64,000 bases of DNA from Mesorhizobium loti (GTDB lineage: Bacteria; Pseudomonadota; Alphaproteobacteria; Rhizobiales; Rhizobiaceae), in assembly GCF_001510895.1 (NCBI RefSeq), contig NZ_LPWA01000153.1, forward strand, positions 1-64,000, in the 5' to 3' direction. Below, piece after piece: positions 16,319 to 24,394 of the stretch; the first letter of the stretch is position 1; the number at the start of each line of letters is the position of its first letter. The notes under the pieces were generated by a model that saw only the letters and a program-made list of their open reading frames with translations, did not search any database and was not told the DNA's origin. The translations under genes were made by a program, and so were the position numbers.

Positions 16319-18178
16319 CTACGCCGGCCGCTTCGTTTGCTTCTTGCGTTTTGCCGGTTGGTCGGATTTCGGCCTGTCAAATTTTGGCTTGTTGCCGGGC
16401 CTCTTCGCCCAGGGCTTTGACTCCGCCGTGCCGGCGGGCTGATGCTCGCTCGGCGCGCGTTTCTCGAACTTGGGCGCATTCTGATCGAAAGGCCGTTTGC
16501 CGCGATGCGGCTTCTTGTCGGGTCGTGGCGGCTGATAGCCGGCGCGCGACAAATCAGGCGTGCCGTCGAGCCGCCTGACCACGATGCTGCCCTGCAGCCT
16601 GCGGTCGGGGCCGATCGCGGCGAGGAAGCGGTCGACCCAGTCGGCGGAGATCTGCACGAAGGTTTCCTCCGGCTGCATCTTGATGGCGCCGATCTCGCGC
16701 TTGGACATGCCGCCGGTGCGGCACAGCATCGGGATCAGCCAGCGCGGCTCGGCATTCTGCCGGCGTCCCACCGACAGCGAGAACCAGACGCTGTCGCCGA
16801 AATCGTCGCGGCGAGAAGGCGCCTCGTCGCGGCGCGTAAACTTCTCGCCCGACGGCGTGAATGGGGCGACTTCGAGAAGATCCTCCGGCGCCGAGCGGCT
16901 GGAACGGCAGAGCCGCACGAAGGCAGCGGCCACCTGCTCGGCACCGTGCTTCTCCAGAAGCGTGCCGATGAAGCCACGCTCGTCCTCGCGCACAGGCTCC
17001 TCGAAGGCGGGGTCGGCGAGGATGCGCTCGTCGTCGCGGCGCAGCACGTCGTCGGCCGAGGGCGGACTTGCCCAGGTCGCGGTCAGCTTCGCGCTTTGCA
17101 GCAGCCTTTCGGTGCGCCGGCGGGCATTTCCCGGCACGATCAGCGCGCTCACGCCTTTTCGTCCGGCGCGGCCGGTGCGGCCGCTGCGATGCAGCAGCGT
17201 TTCCGGATTGGTCGGCAGGTCGGCATGCACCACCAGTTCGAGATTGGGCAGGTCGATGCCGCGCGCCGCGACGTCCGTGGCGATGCAGACTTTGGCGCGG
17301 CCGTCGCGCATCGCCTGCAACGCATGGCTGCGCTCGTTCTGGCTGAGCTCGCCGGACAGCGCCACGACGGAGAAATTGCGGTTGTTGAAGCGCGCCGTCA
17401 GATGATTGACGGCGGCGCGGGTGTTGCAGAACACCAGCGCGTTCTTCGCCTCATAGTAGCGCAGCACGTTGATGATGGCGTTCTCGCGGTCGGCCGGGGC
17501 GACGTTCAGCGCCCGATATTCGATGTCGAGATGCTGTTTCTCCTCGCCGGCGGCCGAGATGCGCACCGCGTCGCGCTGGTAGCTCTTGGCCAGCGTGGCG
17601 ATGGAGCGCGGCACGGTGGCCGAAAACATCAGCGTGCGCCGCTCGGCGGGCGCTGCGTCGAGGATGAATTCGAGATCCTCGCGAAAGCCGAGATCGAGCA
17701 TCTCGTCGGCCTCGTCGAGCACCAGGGCCTTCAAAGCCGACATGTCGAGCGATTGCCGCGTGATGTGGTCGCGCAGCCGGCCAGGCGTGCCGACGACGAT
17801 ATGGGCGCCGCGCTCCAGCGCCCGCCGCTCGCCGCGCATGTCCATGCCGCCGACACAGGATGCCACGGTGGCACCGGTGAGTTCATAGAGCCATTCAAGC
17901 TCGCGCTTGACCTGCAGCGCAAGCTCGCGCGTCGGCGCCACGGCCAGCGCCAGGGGTGCCGCGGCAGCGGCAAAGCGCTCCGAGCCGCCAAGCAAGGTCG
18001 GCGCCATGGCGAGGCCGAAGGCGACGGTCTTGCCGGAACCGGTCTGTGCCGAAACCAGCGCATCCGCCTGGCCGAGCTCCGGTGCGAGCACCGCCTGCTG
18101 CACCGGCGTCAGCTCGGCATAACCGCGTTTTTCCAACGCCTGCGCCAGCGCTGGGACAATGCCTTCGAAGTTGGACAT
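16319..18178 (-). CDS. DEAD-box ATP-dependent RNA helicase with DbpA-type C-terminal domain
   Basis: A 619-residue helicase. Motifs seen are Q motif LTPVQQAVLA (24-33), Walker A AQTGSGKT (44-51), PTRELALQ, TPGRL, DEAD (155-158), SAT (FSATVP), then ATDVAARGID and HRSGRTGRAGR in the second RecA domain. Residues about 455-545 match a DbpA RNA-binding domain (KREIGAIKMQPEETFVQIS). The C-terminus is a basic, disordered K/R/P-rich tail. It unwinds RNA, probably in ribosome assembly or cold adaptation. I chose the ATG at 18178 (MSNFEGIVPALAQAL). It has a long 5' region without genes. Confidence 0.93.
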   Translation of the reverse strand: MSNFEGIVPALAQALEKRGYAELTPVQQAVLAPELGQADALVSAQTGSGKTVAFGLAMAPTLLGGSERFAAAAAPLALAVAPTRELALQVKRELEWLYELTGATVASCVGGMDMRGERRALERGAHIVVGTPGRLRDHITRQSLDMSALKALVLDEADEMLDLGFREDLEFILDAAPAERRTLMFSATVPRSIATLAKSYQRDAVRISAAGEEKQHLDIEYRALNVAPADRENAIINVLRYYEAKNALVFCNTRAAVNHLTARFNNRNFSVVALSGELSQNERSHALQAMRDGRAKVCIATDVAARGIDLPNLELVVHADLPTNPETLLHRSGRTGRAGRKGVSALIVPGNARRRTERLLQSAKLTATWASPPSADDVLRRDDERILADPAFEEPVREDERGFIGTLLEKHGAEQVAAAFVRLCRSSRSAPEDLLEVAPFTPSGEKFTRRDEAPSRRDDFGDSVWFSLSVGRRQNAEPRWLIPMLCRTGGMSKREIGAIKMQPEETFVQISADWVDRFLAAIGPDRRLQGSIVVRRLDGTPDLSRAGYQPPRPDKKPHRGKRPFDQNAPKFEKRAPSEHQPAGTAESKPWAKRPGNKPKFDRPKSDQPAKRKKQTKRPA

Positions 18179-18344
18179 CTTGTTCTTTCGGAATTTAGGG
18201 GTTGTGTGCCCATCGTGGAGCACAAACTGGGGCCGACCTAACGCCAGCCAAAACAATCTTGGCCGTTCGTACTTCGTGCCATCGGCGTTGTACAGGGCAT
18301 GTGGGCACGCGCCGCTTTCCGCGCAGACGGCCAATTGTTGATCT

Positions 18345-18530
18345 TCGGTGCCGCCCCTCATCGCCCTGCCGGGCACTTCTCCCCGTATAGTGACGGGGAG
18401 AAGGACGCTCTCATCGCGGATTTCGCCAATCACCAGCGTTGCAGAAAGAGCGGCGACGTTGCGGCCAGCCCCCTCTCCCCGTTATTATACGGGGAGAGGA
18501 TGCCGGCAGGCAGGTGAGGGGCGGCGCCAG
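18345..18530. repeat. Family A palindromic repeat
   Basis: The left arm is GCCGCCCCTCATCGCCCTGC followed by TTCTCCCCGTATAGTGACGG; the right arm has CCCCGTTATTATACGGGGAG and ATGCCGGCAGGCAGGTGAGG. The core is in the opposite orientation to the copy at 3095 (TTTCGCCAATCACCAGCGTT). It lies within the 692-base gap between the helicase gene and asd; the gap also holds the asd leader and no other recognisable gene. Confidence 0.88.
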
Positions 18531-18784
18531 CGCTCCGACACTATCCTAAAACCGGAGCGCCAGCCGCTTCGCCGCCAATTGACTCTTTCCGCAAACCGCG
18601 TAAAAGCCCGCTTCGAACGGGATCGTCTTCGATGCGCGGCCTTTTGATGGCTCTTCTTGCATTCGATGCCCCCAGCCACGATGCGGAGCATCGGGCCGGG
18701 CGCGTTGGCGCGTCCCCTCGTTCCAGCAAAACTATGGCCAAAACCACCACCAAAACGGTGTGATTCCCTTGGCCTAACCACCCT

Positions 18785-18836
18785 CTCCCGGGTTCGGCCC
18801 GGGGGACGGAACCCGCATGAGGCCGGCGGGTTTTCT
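18785..18836 (+). promoter_or_regulatory. Two-hairpin leader upstream of asd
   Basis: Hairpin 1: CCCGGG (18787-18792), loop TTCGG, CCCGGG (18798-18803). Hairpin 2: AACCCGC (18810-18816), a nine-base loop, GCGGGTT (18826-18832), then TTCT. The asd start is 34 bases further on. Hairpin 2 followed by a short U run could be an attenuator or a structured RNA leader like the small alphaproteobacterial motifs described before serC or ybhL genes. I cannot assign it to a named riboswitch class. Confidence 0.5.
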
Positions 18837-18870
18837 CCAACAACCAAGCGGAGAGGGACAGGAGATTTCG

Positions 18871-19905
18871 ATGAGTTTCAAGGTTGCGGTAGTCGGCGCC
18901 ACGGGCAATGTGGGCCGCGAAATGCTCAACATTCTGGACGAGCGCGGCTTCCCGGCGGGCGAGGTCGTGGCGCTGGCCTCGCGGCGCAGCCAGGGCACCG
19001 AAGTGTCCTTCGGCGACCGCACGCTGAAGGTCAAGGCGCTCGACACTTACGATTTTTCCGACACCGACATCTGCGTCATGTCGGCCGGCGGCAATGTGTC
19101 CAAGGAATGGTCGCCCAGGATCGGCAAGCAGGGCTGCGTCGTCATCGATAATTCGTCGGCCTTCCGCTACGACCCGGATGTGCCGCTGATCGTGCCGGAA
19201 GTGAACCCGGACGCGATCGAGCTGTTCTCACGCAAGAACATCATCGCCAATCCGAATTGCTCGACGGCACAGCTGGTCGTGGCGCTGAAGCCGCTGCACG
19301 ACGTCGCGACCATCAAGCGCGTGGTCGTTGCCACCTACCAGTCGGTCTCGGGCGCCGGCAAGGAAGGCATGGACGAGCTGTTTACCCAGACCCGCGCGGT
19401 CTTCGTCGCCGACCAGGTCGACGTCAAGAAGTTCACCAAGCGCATCGCTTTCAACGTCATCCCGCATATCGACGTCTTCCTCGACGACGGCTTCACCAAG
19501 GAAGAGTGGAAGATGGTGGCCGAGACCAAGAAGATGCTCGATCCCAAGATCAAGCTGACGGCGACCTGCGTGCGCGTGCCGGTGTTCATCGGTCACTCCG
19601 AAGCGGTCAATATCGAGTTCGAAAAGCCGATCACCGCCGACGAGGCGCGCGAGATCCTGCGCGAGGCGCCAGGCTGCCAGGTCTTGGACAAGCGCGAGAA
19701 CGGCGGCTACATCACGCCGCTGGAATCGGCCGGCGAGGACGCCACCTTCATCTCGCGCATCCGCGAGGACTCGACCGTCGACAACGGCCTGTCGATGTGG
19801 GTCGTCTCCGACAATCTGCGCAAGGGCGCGGCGCTGAATGCCGTCCAGATCGCCGAGCTGCTGGTCGAGCGCGGCCTGATCCAGCCGAAGAAGAAGGCGG
19901 CCTAG
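18871..19905 (+). CDS. asd: Aspartate-semialdehyde dehydrogenase
   Basis: A 344-residue enzyme that reduces aspartyl phosphate to aspartate semialdehyde, the branch point to lysine, diaminopimelate, methionine and threonine. It has the N-terminal NADP site (VAVVGATGNVGREMLNIL) and the catalytic cysteine C130 in NPNCSTAQ. The later region has TYQSVSGAGKEGMDEL and the substrate-binding VPVFIGHSEAVNIEF. The start at 18871 has GGAG eight bases upstream. It stands alone downstream of a structured leader, so its expression may be tuned at the RNA level. Confidence 0.96.
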   Translation: MSFKVAVVGATGNVGREMLNILDERGFPAGEVVALASRRSQGTEVSFGDRTLKVKALDTYDFSDTDICVMSAGGNVSKEWSPRIGKQGCVVIDNSSAFRYDPDVPLIVPEVNPDAIELFSRKNIIANPNCSTAQLVVALKPLHDVATIKRVVVATYQSVSGAGKEGMDELFTQTRAVFVADQVDVKKFTKRIAFNVIPHIDVFLDDGFTKEEWKMVAETKKMLDPKIKLTATCVRVPVFIGHSEAVNIEFEKPITADEAREILREAPGCQVLDKRENGGYITPLESAGEDATFISRIREDSTVDNGLSMWVVSDNLRKGAALNAVQIAELLVERGLIQPKKKAA

Positions 19906-20029
19906 TTTTCGCTCACGGGCCGTACCGCCGCTGCCGCGGCGGGCCCTCCGCGGAGCCTTCGGCCGGGTCGTTCTTGCTCACGAGCCGTATCGCCGTTAGC
20001 GCGACACTTGTCGATCGGTGGCGCCGCTG

Positions 20030-20240
20030 AAGCTGCCAATCTCCCCCCTTGTGGGGGAGATGCCCGGCAGGGCAGAGGGGGGCGCTGTCCCGCCAGCCTA
20101 GCAATACTTGTCAGATCACCATGGAATGCAGTTCCTGGCGCTATCGGATCTGCACCAACGATGGCGATCCTTCGCGCCCCCCTCTGTCCTGCCGGACATC
20201 TCCCCCACAAGGGGGGAGATCGGATGTCGCCACCGCTTTC
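20030..20240. repeat. Family B repeat, two half elements
   Basis: One half reads CCAATCTCCCCCCTTGTGGG and continues to GGCAGAGGGGGGCGCTGTCC. About 75 bases later the other half reads GCGCCCCCCTCTGTCCTGCC and CCCACAAGGGGGGAGATCGG. The order of arms is inside-out compared with complete copies, so this looks like two adjacent elements or a rearranged one. It fills most of the 375-base gap between asd and the ACT gene. Confidence 0.8.
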
Positions 20241-20280
20241 GCCAATTGCCGGCGCCGCAGGGAACACTTTCGGCGAAGCA

Positions 20281-20688
20281 TCATGCCCAGTTCTCCTCTA
20301 CCAGCTTTGCCAGTATCGCCATGGCCTCCTCCGCCCGCTCCGCCGGCACGAACAGATGGTCATGATAGAAAGCCGAGACCGGATTAACGCCCATGCCGGC
20401 CGCCGCCAGCCGCGTGGTGATGGCGGCAAGGAAGCCGACCGCCTCCAGCGAGGAATGGATGTCGAGCGTGATCATGCGGCAGCGGAACGTGCCGGCGAGG
20501 CCGGCTGATTGTGCCTCGCCCTCCGTCACGATCAGGGTCAAACCTTCCCGCTCGCGAAAGCTCATGACGGGCACGAGTCCGTCCGGCATGGCCACACCCT
20601 GCGCCAGCGTCGCGAAGACATGGACGTCGGGGAGCAGTCGCGGCGTCATCGACGCCAGCAGTCTTTGCAGATTGGTCTCGCCCGTCAT
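20281..20688 (-). CDS. ACT domain-containing protein
   Basis: A 135-residue protein made of two ACT-like halves: LLASMTPRLLPDVHVFATLA in the first and FRCRMITLDIHSSLEAVGFL in the second, ending FVPAERAEEAMAILAKLVEE. Stand-alone ACT proteins of this type (DUF2241-like) are thought to bind amino acids as regulatory modules, but no partner is known. I chose the ATG at 20688, which has AGGGAAAG upstream on the minus strand. No operon partner is evident. Confidence 0.8.
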   Translation of the reverse strand: MTGETNLQRLLASMTPRLLPDVHVFATLAQGVAMPDGLVPVMSFREREGLTLIVTEGEAQSAGLAGTFRCRMITLDIHSSLEAVGFLAAITTRLAAAGMGVNPVSAFYHDHLFVPAERAEEAMAILAKLVEENWA

Positions 20689-20911
20689 TTTTCTTTCCCT
20701 CGATGGTGCGCCTGCAGTCGGCCAGGCTCCTGGAATGGCCGGCTGGGTGACGGCACACCTATTCAAACGACATCGCAATGTCGCGGCCGGCCGAGCTTGC
20801 GTGACAGGTGATTAACACAATACACGGGACTAGAGCTGCCAGGCTCGTGCGCGGTGCCCCTGAAGTCTTGCGGACCTGTATAGTCTCCTGGAATGCTCGT
20901 GAGGAGTTTCG

Positions 20912-21817
20912 ATGATCGTTCGCCCGCGCCCGGGATTTTTGCACCTCTTCTTCATCATGCGCGGCTCGGTGGTGCCGCGCATCCTGCCGCAGATCTTCGG
21001 CTTTGCCGCCTATGGCGCGCTGGTGGTGCTGATCGTGCGTGCCCTCAAGCTGGAGTTCGGCAACGCCGGCACCGCACCATTCGCCTTGCTCGGCGTTGCG
21101 CTGTCGATCTATCTCGGCTTCCGCAACAACGCCGCTTATGACCGCTGGTGGGAAGCGCGCAAGCTGTGGGGCCAGCTCGTCTTCGACGTCCGCAACCTGG
21201 CGCGCGCCTCGACCGGCCTCATCGAGGATCGGGCCACGCTGCGCGGGCTCATGATGGACGCGATCGCGTTCTGCCATTTCCTGCGCGGCTTGTTGCGGCG
21301 CGTCGATGCCCTTCCGGAAGCCCGTGGCTTCATCGGTGAGGAAGCCAATACGATCGCCGCCGCCGCCAACGCTCCCGACGCCATGGTGCGCAGCATGGGC
21401 GCGCGCGTCGCCGCCTTGCGCAAGAGCGGCGCGATCGACACGATCGGTTACCGCATCCTCGACGAGCGGCTGTCGGAAATCGCCGCCGCCCAGGCCGGCT
21501 GCGAGCGCATCATGGGCACGCCGCTGCCCTTCGCCTACACGCTGCTCCTGCAGCGGACGGCCTATGTCTTCTGCCTGCTCCTGCCATTCGGGCTGGCCTC
21601 CGCCACCGGCTGGGCGACGCCGCTCTTCACGGCGCTGATCGCCTACACTTTCTTCGGCCTCGACGCGCTTTCGGAGGAGCTAGAGGATCCGTTCGGCACC
21701 CAGCCCAACGACCTGGCGCTGGACGGCCTCTGCCGTGTCTGCGAGATTTCCGTGTTCGAGGCGCTGGGCGAGACGCCGCCGAAGATGATTTCGGCCGATA
21801 AGTTTTACTTTTCGTAG
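20912..21817 (+). CDS. Bestrophin family (UPF0187) membrane protein
   Basis: A 301-residue protein of the bacterial bestrophin family. The signature is GFRNNAAYDRWWEARKLWGQ, followed by helices and the C-terminal region SEELEDPFGTQPNDLALDGL, also typical. Bacterial homologues form pentameric ion channels in the inner membrane. The N-terminus starts with a short basic segment before the first membrane helix (FGFAAYGALVVLIVRAL). The ATG at 20912 has GAGGAG eight bases upstream. It appears monocistronic. Confidence 0.9.
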   Translation: MIVRPRPGFLHLFFIMRGSVVPRILPQIFGFAAYGALVVLIVRALKLEFGNAGTAPFALLGVALSIYLGFRNNAAYDRWWEARKLWGQLVFDVRNLARASTGLIEDRATLRGLMMDAIAFCHFLRGLLRRVDALPEARGFIGEEANTIAAAANAPDAMVRSMGARVAALRKSGAIDTIGYRILDERLSEIAAAQAGCERIMGTPLPFAYTLLLQRTAYVFCLLLPFGLASATGWATPLFTALIAYTFFGLDALSEELEDPFGTQPNDLALDGLCRVCEISVFEALGETPPKMISADKFYFS

Positions 21818-21839
21818 CCACAGGCGCTTTCGTCATCCC

Positions 21840-21944
21840 AGAGCGGTTCACCGTTTCACGGAAACGCCGAACCGCTCTATCTCTTTGTTTTCACGCAATT
21901 CCGGATGGAAAACCGCTACACACTTTTCTTGGAATTGCTCTAGG
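21840..21944. repeat. Family C palindromic repeat (complete)
   Basis: The first hairpin is AGAGCGGTTCACCGTTTC with its partner GAACCGCTCT. A second hairpin follows, ACGCAATTCCGG...TGGAATTGCTCT, with AAACCGCTACACACTTTTC in the loop. Shorter copies of the second hairpin occur at 43940, 54994, 55053 and 62555, and a degenerate full copy at 32843. Confidence 0.85.
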
Positions 21945-22072
21945 CGGTTCAGGAGCGAAGCGACGTCGCGGCGCTGAAAAAGACTTCGCTCGGTGTAGGA
22001 TCACCGCGTCGTGGCTCGTCCTCGGTTCGAACCGGCAAATGGCCGGCATTCGAAACCTTGGAGGGAACAGCA

Positions 22073-22483
22073 ATGAGCATTTCAGCAGCCGCGCCCGTTT
22101 CGAACGGCGCCTTGTGGACCGGGCGCGTGCTCAGCGCCATCGTGGTCCTGTTCATGATTTTCGACGGCGTCATCAAGCTGCCGCCACTGGATATCGTCAC
22201 GCAAACGATGACTGAGCTCGGCTGGCCGGCCGACGCCAATATCGCGCGCCTGCTCGGCATCATCGGGCTGATTTCGACGGCGCTCTATGCCTTGCCGCGC
22301 ACGTCCGTGCTCGGCGCCATGCTGCTCACCGCCTATATGGGCGGCGCCATTTCCACGCATGTGCGCATCGGCAACCCGCTGTTCTCGCACACGCTGTTCG
22401 GCGTCTATCTCGGTGTTATCCTGTGGGGCGGGCTCTATCTGCGCGATGCAAGAGTGCGCGCGCTGATCCCGTTCAGCCGCTAA
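22073..22483 (+). CDS. DoxX-like family membrane protein
   Basis: A 136-residue protein with four hydrophobic segments (VLSAIVVLFMIFDGVIKL, IARLLGIIGLISTALYAL, VLGAMLLTAYMGGAISTHV, FGVYLGVILWGGLYL), the DoxX-like pattern. The family is found in small inner-membrane proteins of unclear biochemical role. The ATG at 22073 has GGAGGGAA upstream. It is 15 bases before an SRPBCC gene, with which it probably forms a two-gene operon. Confidence 0.85.
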   Translation: MSISAAAPVSNGALWTGRVLSAIVVLFMIFDGVIKLPPLDIVTQTMTELGWPADANIARLLGIIGLISTALYALPRTSVLGAMLLTAYMGGAISTHVRIGNPLFSHTLFGVYLGVILWGGLYLRDARVRALIPFSR

Positions 22484-22498
22484 GAGGAGGAGAATAAG

Positions 22499-23032
22499 AT
22501 GCTTGCCACCATCCTCATCATCCTGGTCGTCATCGTCGCCGCCGTGCTCATCTTTGCCGCGACGCGGCCGAACGAATTCGTCGTCAGCCGCTCCGCCAAC
22601 ATCAAGGCGCCGGCCGAGGCGATCTTCCCGCTGATCAACGGCTTCAAGCACTGGCCGACCTGGTCGCCCTTCGAAAAGCTCGATCCGGACATGAGACGAA
22701 CGCTTTCCGGCGCCGAAAGCGGCAAAGGCGCGGCCTATGCCTGGGAAGGCAACAGCAAGGCCGGAAAGGGCCGCATGGAGATCACCAACTCGGTGCCGTC
22801 GTCGCTGGTCTCGCTGAAGCTCGACTTCGAAAGGCCGTTCCGGGCCAACAACACGGTCGACTTCACCTTGACGCCATCGGGCGACGGCACCACGGTCACC
22901 TGGGCGATGCGCGGCGCCCGCCCGTTCATCGCCAAGCTGATGGGCCTGTTCATGAATTTCGACGCGCTGATCGGCAAGGATTTCGAGGCTGGACTCGACA
23001 ATCTGAGACGTGCCACAGAACGGCAAAAGTAA
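22499..23032 (+). CDS. Membrane-anchored SRPBCC family protein
   Basis: A 177-residue protein with one N-terminal membrane segment (MLATILIILVVIVAAVLIFA). This is followed by a polyketide-cyclase-like SRPBCC domain: VVSRSANIKAPAEAIFPLIN, FKHWPTWSPFEKLDP and VTWAMRGARPFIAKLMGLFM. It is probably anchored in the inner membrane with the ligand-binding domain outside or inside; topology is not certain. It lies in an operon with the upstream DoxX-like gene, and AGGAGGAG precedes the start. Confidence 0.87.
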   Translation: MLATILIILVVIVAAVLIFAATRPNEFVVSRSANIKAPAEAIFPLINGFKHWPTWSPFEKLDPDMRRTLSGAESGKGAAYAWEGNSKAGKGRMEITNSVPSSLVSLKLDFERPFRANNTVDFTLTPSGDGTTVTWAMRGARPFIAKLMGLFMNFDALIGKDFEAGLDNLRRATERQK

Positions 23033-23056
23033 GTATTTCCAATGGTATAGCTGCTT

Positions 23057-23077
23057 GCCGGCGCAAGTTGCGCCGGC
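23057..23077. terminator. GC-rich perfect hairpin after SRPBCC gene
   Basis: GCCGGCGCAA and TTGCGCCGGC are exact reverse complements with a one-base centre, 25 bases after the SRPBCC stop. There is no U run, so it may be a transcript-stabilising hairpin or a weak terminator. Confidence 0.4.
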
Positions 23078-23163
23078 GATCTTCATTGCCCTGGGATCAA
23101 ATTAGCCGTCTGCGAGTTAAAGACATGGCGGCGAGGACGGCGATCCGCGTGAGAGGAACCACG

Positions 23164-23427
23164 ATGAAGAAAGCGATGGTCATTCTGGTGTTGGCGACGG
23201 CGCTCGGCGCGTGCTCGCAAACGGAAAAAGGTGCCGCGATCGGCGGTCTGGGCGGCGCCGCCGTCGGCGCCGCGGTTGCCAAAAATCCGGTACAGGGTGC
23301 GGTGGTCGGCGGCGCTGTCGGCGCGGTGGCCGGCGCCCTGATCGGCCACGCCAGCGAAAGCGGCCAATGCCGGTATCGCGACCGTTACGGGCGCGTCTAT
23401 ATCGCGCGTTGCCCACAGGGCTATTGA
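23164..23427 (+). CDS. Glycine-zipper lipoprotein
   Basis: An 87-residue lipoprotein. The signal peptide MKKAMVILVLATALGAC ends in a lipobox with C17 as the lipidation site. A glycine-zipper stretch follows (AAIGGLGGAAVGAAVAK and VVGGAVGAVAGALIGHASE), which can insert in or span a membrane, and then a short Cys-containing tail (GQCRYRDRYGRVYIARCPQG). Such proteins are outer-membrane or periplasmic stability factors. Its 3' end faces the rpsP operon across a repeat. Confidence 0.85.
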   Translation: MKKAMVILVLATALGACSQTEKGAAIGGLGGAAVGAAVAKNPVQGAVVGGAVGAVAGALIGHASESGQCRYRDRYGRVYIARCPQGY

Positions 23428-23446
23428 GGCGCAACCGGCTGATCTA

Positions 23447-23548
23447 AAGCGCGTCGCGCAGAAACAGATTCAGGCGCCGCGCTTTAAGTCATTGTTTTGA
23501 TGCATGTCGTTCTCCTAAAACCGCTGCGTACTTTTGGGCGACATGCAT
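23447..23548. repeat. Family D palindromic repeat
   Basis: AAAGCGCGTCGCGCAGAAAC... pairs loosely with GGCGCCGCGCTTTAAGTC, and GATGCATGTCGTTCTCC with GGGCGACATGCATTG. The layout of two hairpins, with ACCGCTGCGTACTTTT in the second loop, parallels family C. It lies between convergent transcripts, downstream of both the lipoprotein gene and rpsP. Confidence 0.75.
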
Positions 23549-23553
23549 TGACG

Positions 23554-23579
23554 AAACGGCGGGCCTTTGCCCGCCGTTT
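23554..23579 (-). terminator. Hairpin terminator downstream of rpsP
   Basis: AAACGGCGGGC (23554-23564) pairs with GCCCGCCGTTT (23569-23579) around a CTTT-containing loop. It lies 24 bases after the rpsP stop on the minus strand. The U run is short (TTTCGT), so termination strength is uncertain. Confidence 0.55.
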
Positions 23580-23602
23580 CTGTAAGCGAATGGAAGCCGA
23601 GA

Positions 23603-24004
23603 TTACTCGGCGGTGGCGGCTTCCGCCTCGGCCGGCGCGGCGGACGCGGCGGCAACGGCGGCAGCAGCGTCTTCCTGAGCCTTCTTCAGCAGGGCGGCGC
23701 GCTCCTGCGCCTTCTTGCCGGGCAGGGCCTTGCTCGGGTTCGAGCGGGCCGTACGCTTGGCGATGCCGGCCTCGTCGAGGAAGCGCAGCACGCGGTCGGT
23801 CGGCTGGGCGCCGTGCGACAGCCAGTGCTTGACGCGGTCGGCGTCGACCTTCACGCGTTCGCCGTCCTTCGGCAGCAGCGGGTTCCACGAGCCGAGCGCC
23901 TCGATGAAACGGCCGTCGCGCGGCGAACGGGCGTCGGCGACGACGACGTGGTAGTAGGGACGCTTCTTCGAGCCCGCACGGGCCAGTCTGATCTTCAGTG
24001 CCAT
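23603..24004 (-). CDS. rpsP: 30S ribosomal protein S16
   Basis: A 133-residue protein; the first 80 residues are the conserved S16 core (MALKIRLARAGSKKRPYYHV, DGRFIEALGSWNPLL and HWLSHGAQPTDRVLRFL). The C-terminal extension is rich in Ala and Glu, common in Rhizobiales. It binds 16S rRNA early in 30S assembly. It follows the chorismate mutase gene, itself after ffh, as in related genomes. Downstream, however, a repeat and a convergent lipoprotein gene appear where rimM and trmD are often found. Confidence 0.97.
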   Translation of the reverse strand: MALKIRLARAGSKKRPYYHVVVADARSPRDGRFIEALGSWNPLLPKDGERVKVDADRVKHWLSHGAQPTDRVLRFLDEAGIAKRTARSNPSKALPGKKAQERAALLKKAQEDAAAAVAAASAAPAEAEAATAE

Positions 24005-24061
24005 TTTCTATCTCCTAAAAGCTCTGATTTCTCTGATTTCGTTGATTGGGTCTGTGGCTGA

Positions 24062-24369
24062 TTAGCCGGCTTTCGTCACGCCGTTGGAAGCGGCGATCTG
24101 CTCGTGATGACGGATCACTTCGCGGATGACGAAGTTCAAGAATTTCTCCGCGAAATCCGGATCGAGATGCGCATCCTTCGCCAGTTGGCGGAGGCGGGCG
24201 ATCTGCTGCTGCTCGCGCGCCGGATCGGCGGGCGGCAGGCCATGCTCGGCTTTCAGCACGCCGACCGCTTGGTGCAGCGGAAGCGCTCGGCCAGCATATG
24301 GATGAGGGCGGCGTCGATATTGTCGATCGAAGCGCGGTAGCCAGCCAGAACGGCGCGTGCGTCGGCCAT
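24062..24369 (-). CDS. Chorismate mutase (AroQ type), frameshifted as assembled
   Basis: The start at 24369 reads MADARAVLAGYRASIDNIDA, then LIHMLAERFRCTK, after which this frame stops. The adjoining frame continues as VLKAEHGLPPADPAREQQQI with ARLRQLAKDAHLDPDFAEKF and ends EQIAASNGVTKAG. Restoring one G near 24268 (AAGCGGTC to AAGGCGGTC on the coding strand) gives about 102 residues with the AroQ helices. The enzyme converts chorismate to prephenate for Phe and Tyr. It lies between ffh and rpsP, its usual position in Rhizobiales. Confidence 0.88.
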
Positions 24370-24394
24370 GTCCTTCTCCTCGTTCATCGCCCCC

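Noticed and set aside
18785..18836. Lysine or SAM-II riboswitch before asd
   Set aside because: Neither the lysine riboswitch core nor the SAM-II pseudoknot sequence is visible; only two simple hairpins can be supported.
22010..22060. tRNA-like GGTTCGAACC sequence
   Set aside because: There is no acceptor stem, D arm or anticodon arm around it; it is part of the leader before the DoxX-like gene.
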